In this document: positions 9,377 through 18,120 of the stretch, piece after piece
How positions within the stretch are numbered: position 1 is the first letter of the stretch
Layout of the letters: each line of letters begins with the position of its first letter
NCBI GenBank assembly: GCA_963708425.1
Contig: OY970206.1
Span: 1,922,001-1,986,000, forward strand
Direction: 5' to 3'
DNA length: 64,000 nucleotides
Origin: JACMNW01 sp963708425
GTDB taxonomy: Bacteria > Pseudomonadota > Alphaproteobacteria > Rhodobacterales > Rhodobacteraceae
Program-made: the position numbers and the translations under genes
Notes under the pieces: generated by a model
Seen by the model: only the letters and a program-made list of their open reading frames with translations
The model's database searches: none
What the model was told of the DNA's origin: nothing

Positions 9377-10155
9377 CAGTGCATTTCATTGGGGCGGGGC
9401 CGGGGGCACCTGATCTGATTACGCTGCGGGGGCGCGACTTGATCGCGGCTTGCCCGGTGTGTCTGTATGCGGGATCACTCGTGCCAGAAGCGCTGTTGGC
9501 GCATTGCCCGGCTGGGGCGCAGATCGTGAATACGGCGTCGTTGTCATTGGATGAGATTATCGCGGCGATTGCTGCGGCCCATGCGGCGGGCAAGGATGTG
9601 GCGCGGCTGCATTCAGGGGATTTATCGGTCTGGTCGGCGATGGGCGAGCAGCTGCGTCGGCTTCGGGCGTTGGGCATCCCCTATGATGTGACGCCGGGCG
9701 TGCCATCTTTTGCAGCGGCGGCGGCGGCCTTGGGGGCGGAATTGACGTTGCCGGGAGTGGCGCAATCAGTGGTTCTGACGCGGACGTCGGGGCGGGCGAG
9801 TGCGATGCCGGAGGGCGAGGAGTTGGTTGCCTTTGCCAAAACCGGGGCAACGCTGGCCATTCATCTGTCGGTGCATGTGCTGGGACAAGTGGTTGCCGAT
9901 CTGACACCGCATTATGGGGCCGATTGTCCGGTGGCAGTGGTTTGGCGGGCAAGCTGGCCGGATCAGCGGATCGTGCGGGCGACGCTTGCCACCCTGCAAA
10001 CCGCGATCGGCGCAGAGATGGAGCGGACGGCGCTGATTTTGGTGGGACATGCTTTGGGCAGTGATGATTTCGACGAAAGCAGGCTCTATGCAGGCGATTA
10101 TGACCGGCGGTTTCGGCCCGTTGGCACGGCACCTCGGTTTCCGGACGCGACATGA
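9373..10155 (+). CDS. cobM: Precorrin-4 C11-methyltransferase CobM
   Basis: A tetrapyrrole methylase adding the C-11 methyl to precorrin-4. The 260 residues begin MTVHFIGAGPGAPDLITLRGRDLI. They contain the CLYAGSLVPEALLAHCP stretch and the HSGDLSVWSAMGEQ and TPGVPSFAAAAAALGAEL motifs diagnostic for CobM/CbiF. ATGA overlaps tie it to cobE upstream and cobB downstream. Confidence 0.95.
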   Translation: MTVHFIGAGPGAPDLITLRGRDLIAACPVCLYAGSLVPEALLAHCPAGAQIVNTASLSLDEIIAAIAAAHAAGKDVARLHSGDLSVWSAMGEQLRRLRALGIPYDVTPGVPSFAAAAAALGAELTLPGVAQSVVLTRTSGRASAMPEGEELVAFAKTGATLAIHLSVHVLGQVVADLTPHYGADCPVAVVWRASWPDQRIVRATLATLQTAIGAEMERTALILVGHALGSDDFDESRLYAGDYDRRFRPVGTAPRFPDAT

Positions 10156-11477
10156 TACCGCCCGGATTGATCATATCGGCGCCTGCGTCGGGCACGGGGA
10201 AAACGACCCTGATGCTGGGGCTGCTGGCGGCGTTTCGCGCGCAGGGGGTGACTGTGCAGCCGTTCAAAAGCGGGCCGGACTACATTGATCCGGCGTTTCA
10301 TGGCGCGGCATCAGGGCGGCCCTCGGTTAACCTTGATAGCTGGGCGATGACGGCTGCGCGGATTTCCGGGCTGGTTGGAGCGGCGGACGGGGCGGATTTG
10401 ATTCTGTCGGAAGGGTCGATGGGGCTGTTTGATGGGGTGGCAAAGGCGGGTGAGACGGGGTCGGGGGCGAGTGCGGATGTTGCCGCGCTGATGGGTTGGC
10501 CGGTGGTGTTGGTGATTGACGTGTCGGGGCAGGCGCAATCGGCAGCGGCGGTGGCGGCGGGCTTTGCTGCCTTTCGCCCCGACGTGCGGGTGGCGGGGGT
10601 GGTGTTGAACCGAGTGGCGAGCCCCCGGCACGAGGCACTCGTGCGTGCGGGGATGGCGGCGGCGGGGATTACGGTTTTTGGCGCGTTGCCGCGACAGGCG
10701 TCGATTGCGTTGCCAGAGCGGCATTTGGGGTTGGTGCAGGCGGAAGAACAGCCGCAGTTGGCGCAGTTTTTGGTGGATGTGGGAGCGTTTGTGGCGGCGC
10801 ATGTTGATCTTGCGGCGCTGCGTGCAGCAGCTGCGGGTGAGCGGGGTCTTGCCCCGCAGTCGGCGCGGGTGACGCCGCCGGGGCAGCGGATTGCTTTGGC
10901 GCGGGATGCGGCGTTTTCGTTTGTTTATCCGCATTTGCTGGCGGATTGGCGAAGTGCGGGCGCCGAGGTTTTGCCGTTTTCGCCGTTGGCAGATGAAACT
11001 CCGGATGCGGGTGCCGATGTTTGCTGGCTGCCGGGGGGCTACCCTGAATTGCATGCAGGTTCGCTTGGCGGGGCGACCAAGTTTCGCGCAGGGCTGCGAG
11101 GCTTTGCCGAGACGCGACCGGTGCATGGGGAATGTGGGGGGTATATGGCGATGGGGGCGGGGATGATTGATGCCAAGGGCGCGCGGCATGAGATGGCTGG
11201 GCTTTTGGGGTTGGTGACATCTTTTGAGAAACGGCGGATGCATTTGGGCTACCGCGTTGCAACATTGAAATCGGCTGCGAATGGTCATGCGGCGGGGGCG
11301 AGATTGCGGGGGCATGAATTTCACTATGCGACGATTGTCGATCAGCCTGATCAGCCGTTGGCCGAGGTCACGGATGCTGCCAGCGCCACCGTTGCGGAAA
11401 CAGGGTCTATGCGGGCCTTTTCGGGCGGTGGACGGGCGACGGGCACGTTCTTTCACTTGATTGCCGAGGCGACATGA
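10152..11477 (+). CDS. cobB: Hydrogenobyrinate/cobyrinate a,c-diamide synthase CobB
   Basis: CobB amidates the a and c side chains of hydrogenobyrinate using glutamine and ATP. The N-terminal dethiobiotin-synthase-like domain carries the P-loop SAPASGTGKTTLM (residues about 8-20). The C-terminal class I glutamine amidotransferase domain has its nucleophile at C328 in GECGGYMAMG. Length 441 is normal. The product is the substrate of CobNST, linking the gene to cobN at the head of the operon. It overlaps cobM and cobA by ATGA at each end. Confidence 0.94.
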   Translation: MIPPGLIISAPASGTGKTTLMLGLLAAFRAQGVTVQPFKSGPDYIDPAFHGAASGRPSVNLDSWAMTAARISGLVGAADGADLILSEGSMGLFDGVAKAGETGSGASADVAALMGWPVVLVIDVSGQAQSAAAVAAGFAAFRPDVRVAGVVLNRVASPRHEALVRAGMAAAGITVFGALPRQASIALPERHLGLVQAEEQPQLAQFLVDVGAFVAAHVDLAALRAAAAGERGLAPQSARVTPPGQRIALARDAAFSFVYPHLLADWRSAGAEVLPFSPLADETPDAGADVCWLPGGYPELHAGSLGGATKFRAGLRGFAETRPVHGECGGYMAMGAGMIDAKGARHEMAGLLGLVTSFEKRRMHLGYRVATLKSAANGHAAGARLRGHEFHYATIVDQPDQPLAEVTDAASATVAETGSMRAFSGGGRATGTFFHLIAEAT

Positions 11478-12196
11478 CGGGTTTCGTATCTTTCGTATCC
11501 TCGGGGCCGGGCGACCCGGAATTGCTGACGCTGAAGGCGGTGGCGCGACTGCAGGCGGCGGATGCGGTGCTGTTTGATGATCTGTCTTCGGGGCCGGTGC
11601 TGACCCATGTGCGGGCTGGTGCCGATCTGGTTGGGGTGGGCAAACGGGCGGGGCGGGCGTCGCCGAAGCAAGATCATGTGAGCCGGTTGCTGGTGGATTA
11701 TGCGCGCACCGGGGCAAAGGTTGTGCGATTGAAATCCGGCGATTGCAGTTTGTTCGGGCGGCTGGAGGAAGAGATAACGGCACTTAACGCGGCGGGTATC
11801 GGCTACGAGATTATTCCCGGCGTCACCTCTGCCTCGGCTGCCGTGGCAGCGGCGGGCATTCCACTGACGCGGCGGTTAACGGCGCGGCGCGTGCAGTTTG
11901 TGACCGGGGCCGATGTGACGGGTGGGCTGCCAGAGGGGCTGAATATGGCCGCGTTGGCCGATCCGGGGGCAACGACGGTTGTTTACATGGGCAAGCGGAC
12001 GTTTGCGGCGCTGGCGAAGATGCTGATGGAGCACGGGTTGTCTGGGGACACGCCCGCGATGCTGGCCGAGGCGGTATCGACGCCAGAGCAGCAGATTGAG
12101 TGGTTCACGTTGGCGGCACTTGCGGCGCATCTGGAGGATGCCCCAAGCACGCGGCCCGCGCTGATCTTGTACGGCCCGCTGGCAAAGGGGCTGTGA
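11474..12196 (+). CDS. cobA: Uroporphyrinogen-III C-methyltransferase
   Basis: SUMT methylates C-2 and C-7 of uroporphyrinogen III to make precorrin-2, the entry to cobalamin and siroheme. The 240-residue product shows SGPGDPELLTLKAV at the N-terminus, then DDLSSGPVLTHV, RLKSGDCSLFGR and PGVTSASAAVAAAGIPLTRR, typical of CobA/CysG-type enzymes. It carries no fused CysG dehydrogenase domain. Cysteine replaces the usual proline in the GDP motif (SGDCSLFGR). It overlaps cobB by ATGA and shares one base with the next gene. Confidence 0.93.
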   Translation: MTGFVSFVSSGPGDPELLTLKAVARLQAADAVLFDDLSSGPVLTHVRAGADLVGVGKRAGRASPKQDHVSRLLVDYARTGAKVVRLKSGDCSLFGRLEEEITALNAAGIGYEIIPGVTSASAAVAAAGIPLTRRLTARRVQFVTGADVTGGLPEGLNMAALADPGATTVVYMGKRTFAALAKMLMEHGLSGDTPAMLAEAVSTPEQQIEWFTLAALAAHLEDAPSTRPALILYGPLAKGL

Positions 12197-12507
12197 TGCA
12201 GGTTTCGGTATGTGGCACGTGCCCGCTGGGCAAAGACGGGTTTGCGGACAAGTTGCGGGTGGCTTTTGGGTCTATTGCGGCCGAGGTCGTGCAGGTTGAT
12301 TGCATGTCGGGCTGCGCGCGCGAATCGGCGGTTGCTTTTCGAAGCCGCGGTAAGGTGGCATATCTGTTTGGCGATTTGAGCGAGGCCGATTTGCCCGATC
12401 TGCTGGCATTTGCAGCGCTTTACGCGGCGTCGCGTGATGGTCAGTTTGCGGATGCGCGGCCACTTGGGGCGTTGCGGATGAAGGCATTGGCGCGCATTCC
12501 GGGGTAA
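12196..12507 (+). CDS. DUF1636 family cysteine-containing protein
   Basis: A 103-residue cytoplasmic protein starting MQVSVCGTCPLGKDGFADKL. It has C6 and C9 plus a second pair in VDCMSGCARESAVAF, a thioredoxin-like [2Fe-2S] ferredoxin-type layout seen in DUF1636 proteins. These are commonly found in cobalamin clusters; the biochemical function is unknown to me. The frame is open 32 codons upstream, but the ATG at 12196 shares a base with the cobA stop (TGATG) and gives the conserved N-terminus. It is the last gene of the main cob operon. Confidence 0.8.
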   Translation: MQVSVCGTCPLGKDGFADKLRVAFGSIAAEVVQVDCMSGCARESAVAFRSRGKVAYLFGDLSEADLPDLLAFAALYAASRDGQFADARPLGALRMKALARIPG

Positions 12508-12593
12508 GTTCGGCAACAGCGTCGCTGCTGCGGCTTTGAATGGCGCATTTCGGCTTGACCATACCTGTTGCCTGCTGACACAAAGATAGGGCA

Positions 12594-12786
12594 TGGTGTC
12601 CGATCAGCGCAAAGCGCCCGGACTGAAACAGGAATGAGGAATGGGCGGACTGAACACAGCGCCCCAAACCCCAACCGCCCCCGCGACTGTATGCGGCGAG
12701 CGGCCTTCCGAAGTGCCACTGACCCCCGTTTGGGTTGGGAAGGCGGAAGGCGGCTTTGACCCGCGAGTCAGGAGACTGGCCATGCA
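12594..12786 (+). promoter_or_regulatory. Cobalamin (B12) riboswitch aptamer upstream of cbtBA
   Basis: The 323-bp gap between the DUF1636 gene and cbtB contains the hallmark elements in order. These are a GGTGTCCG opening, ACAGGAATGAGG, the CGCGACTGTATGCGGCGAGCG core, GCCACTG, TTGGGAAGGCGG, and the B12 box AGTCAGGAGACTGGCC at 12766-12781. Known family members bind adenosylcobalamin and repress uptake or synthesis genes. A TTGACC at 12555 could be a -35, but no convincing -10 is visible. No other feature was seen in this gap besides the hairpin listed next. Confidence 0.93.
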
Positions 12787-12798
12787 AAGAAACGATGC

Positions 12799-12818
12799 TG
12801 CCGTCGGGTGTGACGGCA
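12799..12818 (+). promoter_or_regulatory. Hairpin abutting the cbtB ribosome site (probable riboswitch expression platform)
   Basis: TGCCGTC (12799-12805) and GACGGCA (12812-12818) form a 7-bp stem with a GGGTGT loop. The cbtB Shine-Dalgarno (AGGAGAG, about 12819-12825) begins immediately after it. No T-run follows, so control of translation rather than termination is the simplest reading. The loop could make the kissing contact usual in B12 riboswitches; this is inference. Confidence 0.6.
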
Positions 12819-12830
12819 AGGAGAGATAGA

Positions 12831-13001
12831 ATGACTACGCTGAACCAAACCACTGCCAAAACCACGTCGTCGCTGATGTCGGTTGTGTTTGTTGCCCTGC
12901 TGGGTGGCGTGCTGCTGTTTGTGGCCGGCCATGCGCAATCGGGTGCACTGCATGATGCAGCCCATGACGTGCGCCATGCGACCGGCTTTCCCTGCCACTG
13001 A
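12831..13001 (+). CDS. cbtB: Cobalt transporter subunit CbtB
   Basis: A 56-residue protein with one membrane helix (SLMSVVFVALLGGVLLFVAGHA) and a His-rich C-terminus (HDAAHDVRHATGFPCH). This matches CbtB, a proposed small subunit of a B12-regulated cobalt transporter paired with CbtA. The frame continues upstream through the riboswitch; the ATG at 12831 has a good AGGAGAG site. It lies directly under the cobalamin riboswitch and 15 bp before cbtA. Confidence 0.9.
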   Translation: MTTLNQTTAKTTSSLMSVVFVALLGGVLLFVAGHAQSGALHDAAHDVRHATGFPCH

Positions 13002-13016
13002 TCCGCATCTGACATC

Positions 13017-13757
13017 ATGATGCAACGGATGGTGACCGGCGCTTTGATCGCTGGTTTTGCCGCAGGGCTGTTTGCAGCCTTGTTGCATTTCGCGTTTGTG
13101 CAGAAGTCCATTCTTCTGGGTGAGCAATATGAAACCGGCGCGCTGACGCATTTTGAAAATGGCGTGCAGCCAGAGGAGGCGGCGCATGATCATTCCGATC
13201 CTGCGCAACATGTGGACGGTGAGGCGCTTGCGCATGATGACCACGCCGATGGCGAAGGCTCGGATTTCAGCCGGAATGCCTGGACCGTGCTGTTTACCAG
13301 CGTGGTCTACGTATCTTATGGGTTGATCCTTGTTGCGGGGTTTGCCGTTGCCGAACACTTTGGCAAGCAGATTACGGCGCGCGAGGGGCTGCTCTGGGGA
13401 ATTGCCGGGTTTGCGGCATTCCAGTTGATGCCCGCGATGGGGCTGGCACCTGAATTGCCGGGCACGATTGCTGGCGAACTGCATTTTCGGCAGATCTGGT
13501 GGTGGGGCACAGTTGGGGCAACGGCCACCGGGCTTGCATTGATGGGCTATGGCAAAGGGGTGGTGCCGGTTGCCATTGGCCTTGCGCTGCTTGCGGCGCC
13601 GCATGTGATTGGCGCGCCCGAAGCGGAGCAGTATTGGGGTGTTGCGCCGCCGGAATTGGCAGCAACCTTTGCGGCGCGTGTGCTGGGTGTCGGGCTGGTT
13701 GTCTGGGCGCTGCTGGGGTGGCTTGCTGGGTATTTCTGGTCTGACAAGACGGCGTAG
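13017..13757 (+). CDS. cbtA: Cobalt transporter subunit CbtA
   Basis: A 246-residue membrane protein with an N-terminal helix (VTGALIAGFAAGLFAALLHFAF), a His/Asp-rich stretch (AHDHSDPAQHVDGEALAHDDHADGE split by short gaps) and about four further membrane segments. Composition and partner match CbtA. CbtAB transport of cobalt is predicted from riboswitch association rather than firmly established. It follows cbtB by 15 bp and is presumably riboswitch-controlled. Confidence 0.9.
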   Translation: MMQRMVTGALIAGFAAGLFAALLHFAFVQKSILLGEQYETGALTHFENGVQPEEAAHDHSDPAQHVDGEALAHDDHADGEGSDFSRNAWTVLFTSVVYVSYGLILVAGFAVAEHFGKQITAREGLLWGIAGFAAFQLMPAMGLAPELPGTIAGELHFRQIWWWGTVGATATGLALMGYGKGVVPVAIGLALLAAPHVIGAPEAEQYWGVAPPELAATFAARVLGVGLVVWALLGWLAGYFWSDKTA

Positions 13758-13813
13758 GTGCCACCATCCGAGGCTTTATACGGTGTAGGCCAAGTTAGGG
13801 CGGAGGATTTGCG

Positions 13814-14566
13814 ATGTTTGATCTGACCCTTGTTGGCATCGGTACTGGCAACCCTGATCATCTGACGCGGCAGGCGATTATCGCACTGAACGCGGCCGAC
13901 CTGATCTTGATCCCGCGCAAGGGAGCTTCGAAAGCCGACCTTGCCGAATTGCGCCGCTCCATCTGCGCGGATGTGGTGACCAATCCGGCGACACGGCTGG
14001 TGGAGTTTGCCTTGCCGGTGCGTGATGCCGCCAACCCCGATTACCGCGCTGGGGTGGATGATTGGCACGACGCCATTGCGCAAAGCTGGGTTGATGCGGT
14101 GGCTGCGGCACCATCGCCCGCAAAACGCGTGGCGTTGCTGGTTTGGGGTGATCCGTCGCTGTACGATTCGACGTTGCGGATTGCGGCGCGGCTTGTGCCT
14201 GCGCCAAAGGTGACAGTGATCCCGGGCATCACCTCGATTCAGGCGCTGTGTGCGGCGCATGCCATACCGCTGAACGATATCGGCGCGCCGGTGTTGGTGA
14301 CAACCGGGCGGCAGCTGCGCGATCATGGCTGGCCTAGCGACGTTGACACGCTGGTGGTGATGCTGGATGGCGATTGCGCGTTTCAGGGGCTTGATCCGAC
14401 CGGTGTGACGATTTGGTGGGCCGGGTATGTGGCGATGCGCGAACAGATTTTGTCTTCCGGCCCGCTTGCAGACACTGGCCCGCAGATCATTGCCGCGCGG
14501 GCGGCGGCTAGGGCACGGCATGGGTGGATAATGGATATCTACTTGCTGCGCAGAAACCTTGCCTGA
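13814..14566 (+). CDS. cobF: Precorrin-6A synthase (deacetylating) CobF
   Basis: CobF methylates C-1 and releases the C-20 extruded fragment as acetate in the aerobic pathway. The 250-residue methylase starts MFDLTLVGIGTGNPDHLTRQAI and contains LLVWGDPSLYDSTLRIA and PGITSIQALCAAHAIPLND, typical of CobF. The start is preceded by GGAGG. It lies apart from the main operon, 57 bp after cbtA, and so may share the riboswitch-controlled transcript with cbtBA. Confidence 0.93.
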   Translation: MFDLTLVGIGTGNPDHLTRQAIIALNAADLILIPRKGASKADLAELRRSICADVVTNPATRLVEFALPVRDAANPDYRAGVDDWHDAIAQSWVDAVAAAPSPAKRVALLVWGDPSLYDSTLRIAARLVPAPKVTVIPGITSIQALCAAHAIPLNDIGAPVLVTTGRQLRDHGWPSDVDTLVVMLDGDCAFQGLDPTGVTIWWAGYVAMREQILSSGPLADTGPQIIAARAAARARHGWIMDIYLLRRNLA

Positions 14567-14606
14567 TCCCCTATCCGGCGCTGATTTGCGGCGCTAGATA
14601 AGGCGC

Positions 14607-15686
14607 ATGCGGCAAACCCTGACCGAGATTTATGAAGCGCGCGTGGCCGGGGCACAGCTTCAGGCCGACCCGGCACAGCATGCGGTTCTGCCGCAGTTGG
14701 AGCATTTGCGGTTTTGGCTGGAGGAAAACGCCACCAAGAAACGGGGTTTGCTGGGCGGGCTGTTTGCCAAAGCGCCGCAGCCACCGAAGGGGCTTTATCT
14801 TTGGGGTGGAGTTGGGCGCGGTAAGTCCATGCTGATGGATCTGTTCTTTGAGGCGACCGAGATTGAGGCCAAGCGCCGCGTGCACTTCCATGCGTTCATG
14901 CAGGATATCCATCGTGGTATGCATGCTGCACGCAAGAAAGGGGTCGAGGATGCGCTTGCCCCGGTTGCCGATGCCATCATTCAAGACGTGCGGCTGCTGG
15001 CGTTTGATGAAATGCAGATCACCGACATCACCGATGCGATGATTGTCGGGCGGTTGTTCGAAAAGCTGTTTGCCGCAGGGGTCGTTGTGGTGACCACATC
15101 GAACCGCGCGCCGCAGGGGTTGTATAAAGACGGTCTGAACCGGGCGTTGTTTTTGCCGTTTATTGACTTGATCTGTGCGCAGCTGGCGGTGACGGAATTG
15201 CAAAGCCCAACCGACTATCGCCAGCATCGGTTGGAAGGTGCCCAAGTATATTTTCAGCCCGCAGCGAGTGCGAAAGACAAAATCGCGGCGATCTGGCTTG
15301 ATCTCACTGGTGGTGCGGGCGGCGATCCGTTGCTGCTGCCGGTGAATGGGCGCGAGGTGGAATTGCCTCGCTTTGCCAGCGGCGTCGGTCGCGCCAGTTT
15401 TTGGGAACTGTGTGCAAAACCGCTTGGGCCAGCGGATTATCTGGCCATCGCCCGTGCCGTGCGGGTGTTGATACTTGAAGATATTCCGCAGCTGTCGTCC
15501 TACAACTACAACGAGGCGAAACGTTTCGTCACCTTGATTGACGCACTGTATGAGGCGCGTGTGCGGCTGATCTGTTCCGCCGCCGATGTGCCGGAGCGGC
15601 TGTATCTGGAAGGATCAGGATCGTTCGAGTTCGAACGCACCGCCAGTCGGCTGCGCGAAATGCAGGCGGCGGGCTGGGGTAAGTGA
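14607..15686 (+). CDS. zapE: Cell division protein ZapE (AFG1-like AAA ATPase)
   Basis: A 359-residue P-loop ATPase with Walker A GGVGRGKS at 67-74, the Walker B segment LLAFDEMQITD near residue 135, and the FEATEIEAKRRVHFHAFMQDIH region typical of the AFG1/ZapE family. ZapE destabilises FtsZ rings in E. coli, and AFG1 homologues act in mitochondrial protein quality control. The C-terminal ENATKK to EFERTASRLREMQ layout and length are normal. The start ATG at 14607 is the first in frame. There is no functional link to cobF other than proximity. Confidence 0.9.
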   Translation: MRQTLTEIYEARVAGAQLQADPAQHAVLPQLEHLRFWLEENATKKRGLLGGLFAKAPQPPKGLYLWGGVGRGKSMLMDLFFEATEIEAKRRVHFHAFMQDIHRGMHAARKKGVEDALAPVADAIIQDVRLLAFDEMQITDITDAMIVGRLFEKLFAAGVVVVTTSNRAPQGLYKDGLNRALFLPFIDLICAQLAVTELQSPTDYRQHRLEGAQVYFQPAASAKDKIAAIWLDLTGGAGGDPLLLPVNGREVELPRFASGVGRASFWELCAKPLGPADYLAIARAVRVLILEDIPQLSSYNYNEAKRFVTLIDALYEARVRLICSAADVPERLYLEGSGSFEFERTASRLREMQAAGWGK

Positions 15687-15812
15687 AGCCGATTGCTGGC
15701 GTCAAAAGCCCGAATAACCGCAAATACTTTTCATATCTTCGCCATGTTTGAGCGCGATTGGTTGCGGAGGCATGGCATTGAAGCCAGCACATCAACAATC
15801 GGGCGGCACCAT

Positions 15813-16508
15813 ATGACCACGCAACACACTTCCGCACCCACGACCGCGCCACGCAGTTCACTGCTTCAATATGAGGATCTGGCAGGCAAATTTGTGCTGC
15901 TGATGTTCTTTATCTGGCTGCTTTACGGATCAGTGCTTTCTGCTGCAGGGCATATTGTGAAGGCCGAGCACGATTGGATGTGGGTGTTGGGCCTGATCTC
16001 AAAAATAACTTCGCTGGCCTTTGCCGGGCTTATTGTTGGGCTGACTGTTATCCGTAAGCCGCCCGTCGATGTGGCAGCAGGGTTAGAAGCGCGGATCAGT
16101 TCGTTCATAGGGACATTCATCCTATTGACCCTGATTGCCGTGCCGCGATCAGAGATCAGCAGTGCGCAAGCGCTGATTTCGACAGTTCTGATCATTGTTG
16201 GAACGGCGTCGTCGGTATGGTGTCTTTGGTGGCTGGGTCGCAACTTTTCGGTGATGGCAGCTGCGCGTGAATTGGTAGTTGCTGGGCCCTATGCGCACGT
16301 TCGGCATCCGCTCTACACCGCCGAAGCGATAACCGTTTTGGGCGTAGTTCTATCAACTGGCAGCCTGCTTGCGGTGCTGGTTGGGGCGATACAGTTCTTC
16401 TTTCAGTATCGCCGCATCAAGAACGAAGAGAAGGTGCTGAGTGCTGTTTTTGACGGCTACGCTGATTACAAGAAAAGCACTCCGATGATCCTGCCGGGCC
16501 TGCGTTAA
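15813..16508 (+). CDS. Isoprenylcysteine carboxyl methyltransferase family membrane protein
   Basis: A 231-residue integral membrane protein with about five hydrophobic segments. The C-terminal half has GPYAHVRHPLY followed by a membrane helix and NEEKVLSAVFDGYADYKKSTPMILP, the SAM-binding signature of the ICMT/PEMT-like family. The substrate cannot be told from sequence; bacterial members are mostly uncharacterised. The frame is open 40 codons upstream, but that segment has no membrane or family character, so the ATG at 15813 (MTTQHTSAPTT) is preferred. It precedes a fatty acid hydroxylase-like gene by 36 bp. Confidence 0.75.
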   Translation: MTTQHTSAPTTAPRSSLLQYEDLAGKFVLLMFFIWLLYGSVLSAAGHIVKAEHDWMWVLGLISKITSLAFAGLIVGLTVIRKPPVDVAAGLEARISSFIGTFILLTLIAVPRSEISSAQALISTVLIIVGTASSVWCLWWLGRNFSVMAAARELVVAGPYAHVRHPLYTAEAITVLGVVLSTGSLLAVLVGAIQFFFQYRRIKNEEKVLSAVFDGYADYKKSTPMILPGLR

Positions 16509-16544
16509 CGTTAGCCCAACCAACACCGTAGACCGGAGCGTCTG

Positions 16545-17354
16545 ATGGACATTCTTTCGTTAATTGATTGGCGGGGCATCTTGATTGTCGCGCTGATCTT
16601 TATTCCGCTGGAGCATATATTGCCTCTGCACCGTGAGCAGGGGACATTGCGGAAGAGTTGGCTGAACGATGTGTTCTACCTGATTTTCAACGGGGTTCCG
16701 ATCAAGCTTGGCTTGATGGCAGTGCTGGGTGCCGCGATGGTGGCGATTGAAACCTATGTTCCGGCAGGGTTTCACGCATGGGTGCAGTCTTGGCCGTTGC
16801 TCGTGCAGGTTTTGGTTGTGATCGTGGTTGCAGATATAGGTTTCTATGCAGCGCACCGGACGTTTCATGCGGTGCCGTTTCTGTGGCGGTTTCATTCGGT
16901 TCACCACAGCATCGAGGAAATGGATTGGCTTGCCGCGCACCGCGTGCACCCGGTGGATCAGATCATCACTATGACCTCATCATTGTTGCCAGTTTACGCG
17001 CTTGGGTTCGAGCCGTTGGCGATCGGGATTTCGGCGTTCATCTACCATTGGCAATCGCTGTTGATACATTCCAACACGCGCATCAACTTTGGGCCGTTGC
17101 GTTGGATAGTGGCCTCGCCGCAGTTTCATCACTGGCACCATGCGAACGAGCGCGAGGCGTATGACAAGAACTTTGCCGGGCAGCTGCCGTTCATTGATGC
17201 GATTGGCGGCACACTACGGATGCCAAAGCAAATGCCGACAGCTTATGGCTGTGACGATCCCGTGCCAAAGCTTTACCATCAGCAGATGATGTATCCGTTG
17301 CTGCCAAAGGAAAAGCCCGCGGCGGTTCCTGAGAGTTTAACCAAAGCCGGTTAA
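16545..17354 (+). CDS. Sterol desaturase / fatty acid hydroxylase family protein
   Basis: A 269-residue membrane di-iron enzyme. The metal-binding histidine boxes are visible: HRTFH, HSVHH and, after two more helices, HHWHH near residue 200. Three to four membrane helices surround them. Family members hydroxylate or desaturate lipids using O2; the actual substrate is unknown. It is probably co-transcribed with the upstream methyltransferase-like gene. It converges with the downstream TSUP permease gene (7 bp apart). Confidence 0.85.
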   Translation: MDILSLIDWRGILIVALIFIPLEHILPLHREQGTLRKSWLNDVFYLIFNGVPIKLGLMAVLGAAMVAIETYVPAGFHAWVQSWPLLVQVLVVIVVADIGFYAAHRTFHAVPFLWRFHSVHHSIEEMDWLAAHRVHPVDQIITMTSSLLPVYALGFEPLAIGISAFIYHWQSLLIHSNTRINFGPLRWIVASPQFHHWHHANEREAYDKNFAGQLPFIDAIGGTLRMPKQMPTAYGCDDPVPKLYHQQMMYPLLPKEKPAAVPESLTKAG

Positions 17355-17361
17355 GTGCCAC

Positions 17362-18120
17362 TCACAGCATCTGGACAAAAACCCGGATGGCCAGGCCGAC
17401 CGATATAATGACCAGAAATGGCCTGATCACTGCAGCGCCGACACGAATGGCAACGCGGGCACCTAGCATTGCCCCGGCGATTTGGGCGATGCCCATGGCA
17501 ATACCGGTTAACCACCATGTTGCGCCGAAGATGGCAAAGATAACCAGACCGCCGATGTTGGAGGAGAAATTCAGCAGCTTGGTGTGTGCTGTGGCTTTCA
17601 AGATGCCATAGCCCGCCAGCGTTACAAAACCGATCATGTAAAATGCACCCGCGCCCGGCCCGATCATCCCGTCATACGTGCCGATCAGGGGCACGAACAG
17701 GGCGGTGAATATGGACGGTTTGATCCTTTGCGCCTGATCCTCGTCTGACAATCCGGGTTTAAGGGCAAAGAATAATGCGACGCCAATCAGAACGACCGGA
17801 ATAATGACGCGCAATATCTCGGTCGGCAGGCGCGTTGCCAAAAGCGCGCCGACAACCCCGGCGCCCAGTGCCATTAGCGCAGGAACACGCTGTTCCTTCA
17901 GATCGACTTTGCCTGCCCGCGCGTAAGAAATTGCGGCGGTTACTGCGCCAAAGCTGCCTTGGACTTTGTTTGTTGATAGTGCCTCGATTGGGCTGGCCCC
18001 AGCCAGAAGCAACGCGGGCAGCGTAATAAGACTGCCGCCACCCGAGATTGCATCGACAAATCCGGCTATAAAGGCTGCCCCAAGCAGCATTAGGACAAGT
18101 TCAAGGCTGACTTCAAACAT
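17362..18120 (-). CDS. TSUP family (TauE/SafE) permease
   Basis: A 252-residue polytopic inner-membrane protein. It has the duplicated TSUP pattern: GFVDAISGGGSLITLPALLLAG near the N-terminus and GTYDGMIGPGAGAFYMIGFV in the second half. The family exports sulfite, sulfoacetate or other organosulfur anions, or acts in uptake; the substrate here cannot be assigned. The start is the ATG at 18120. Confidence 0.88.
   Translation of the reverse strand: MFEVSLELVLMLLGAAFIAGFVDAISGGGSLITLPALLLAGASPIEALSTNKVQGSFGAVTAAISYARAGKVDLKEQRVPALMALGAGVVGALLATRLPTEILRVIIPVVLIGVALFFALKPGLSDEDQAQRIKPSIFTALFVPLIGTYDGMIGPGAGAFYMIGFVTLAGYGILKATAHTKLLNFSSNIGGLVIFAIFGATWWLTGIAMGIAQIAGAMLGARVAIRVGAAVIRPFLVIISVGLAIRVFVQML

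Noticed and set aside
16545..17354. Carotenoid hydroxylase identity for the His-box protein
   Set aside because: The His boxes fit the whole fatty acid hydroxylase superfamily and there are no carotenoid genes nearby to support the narrower call.
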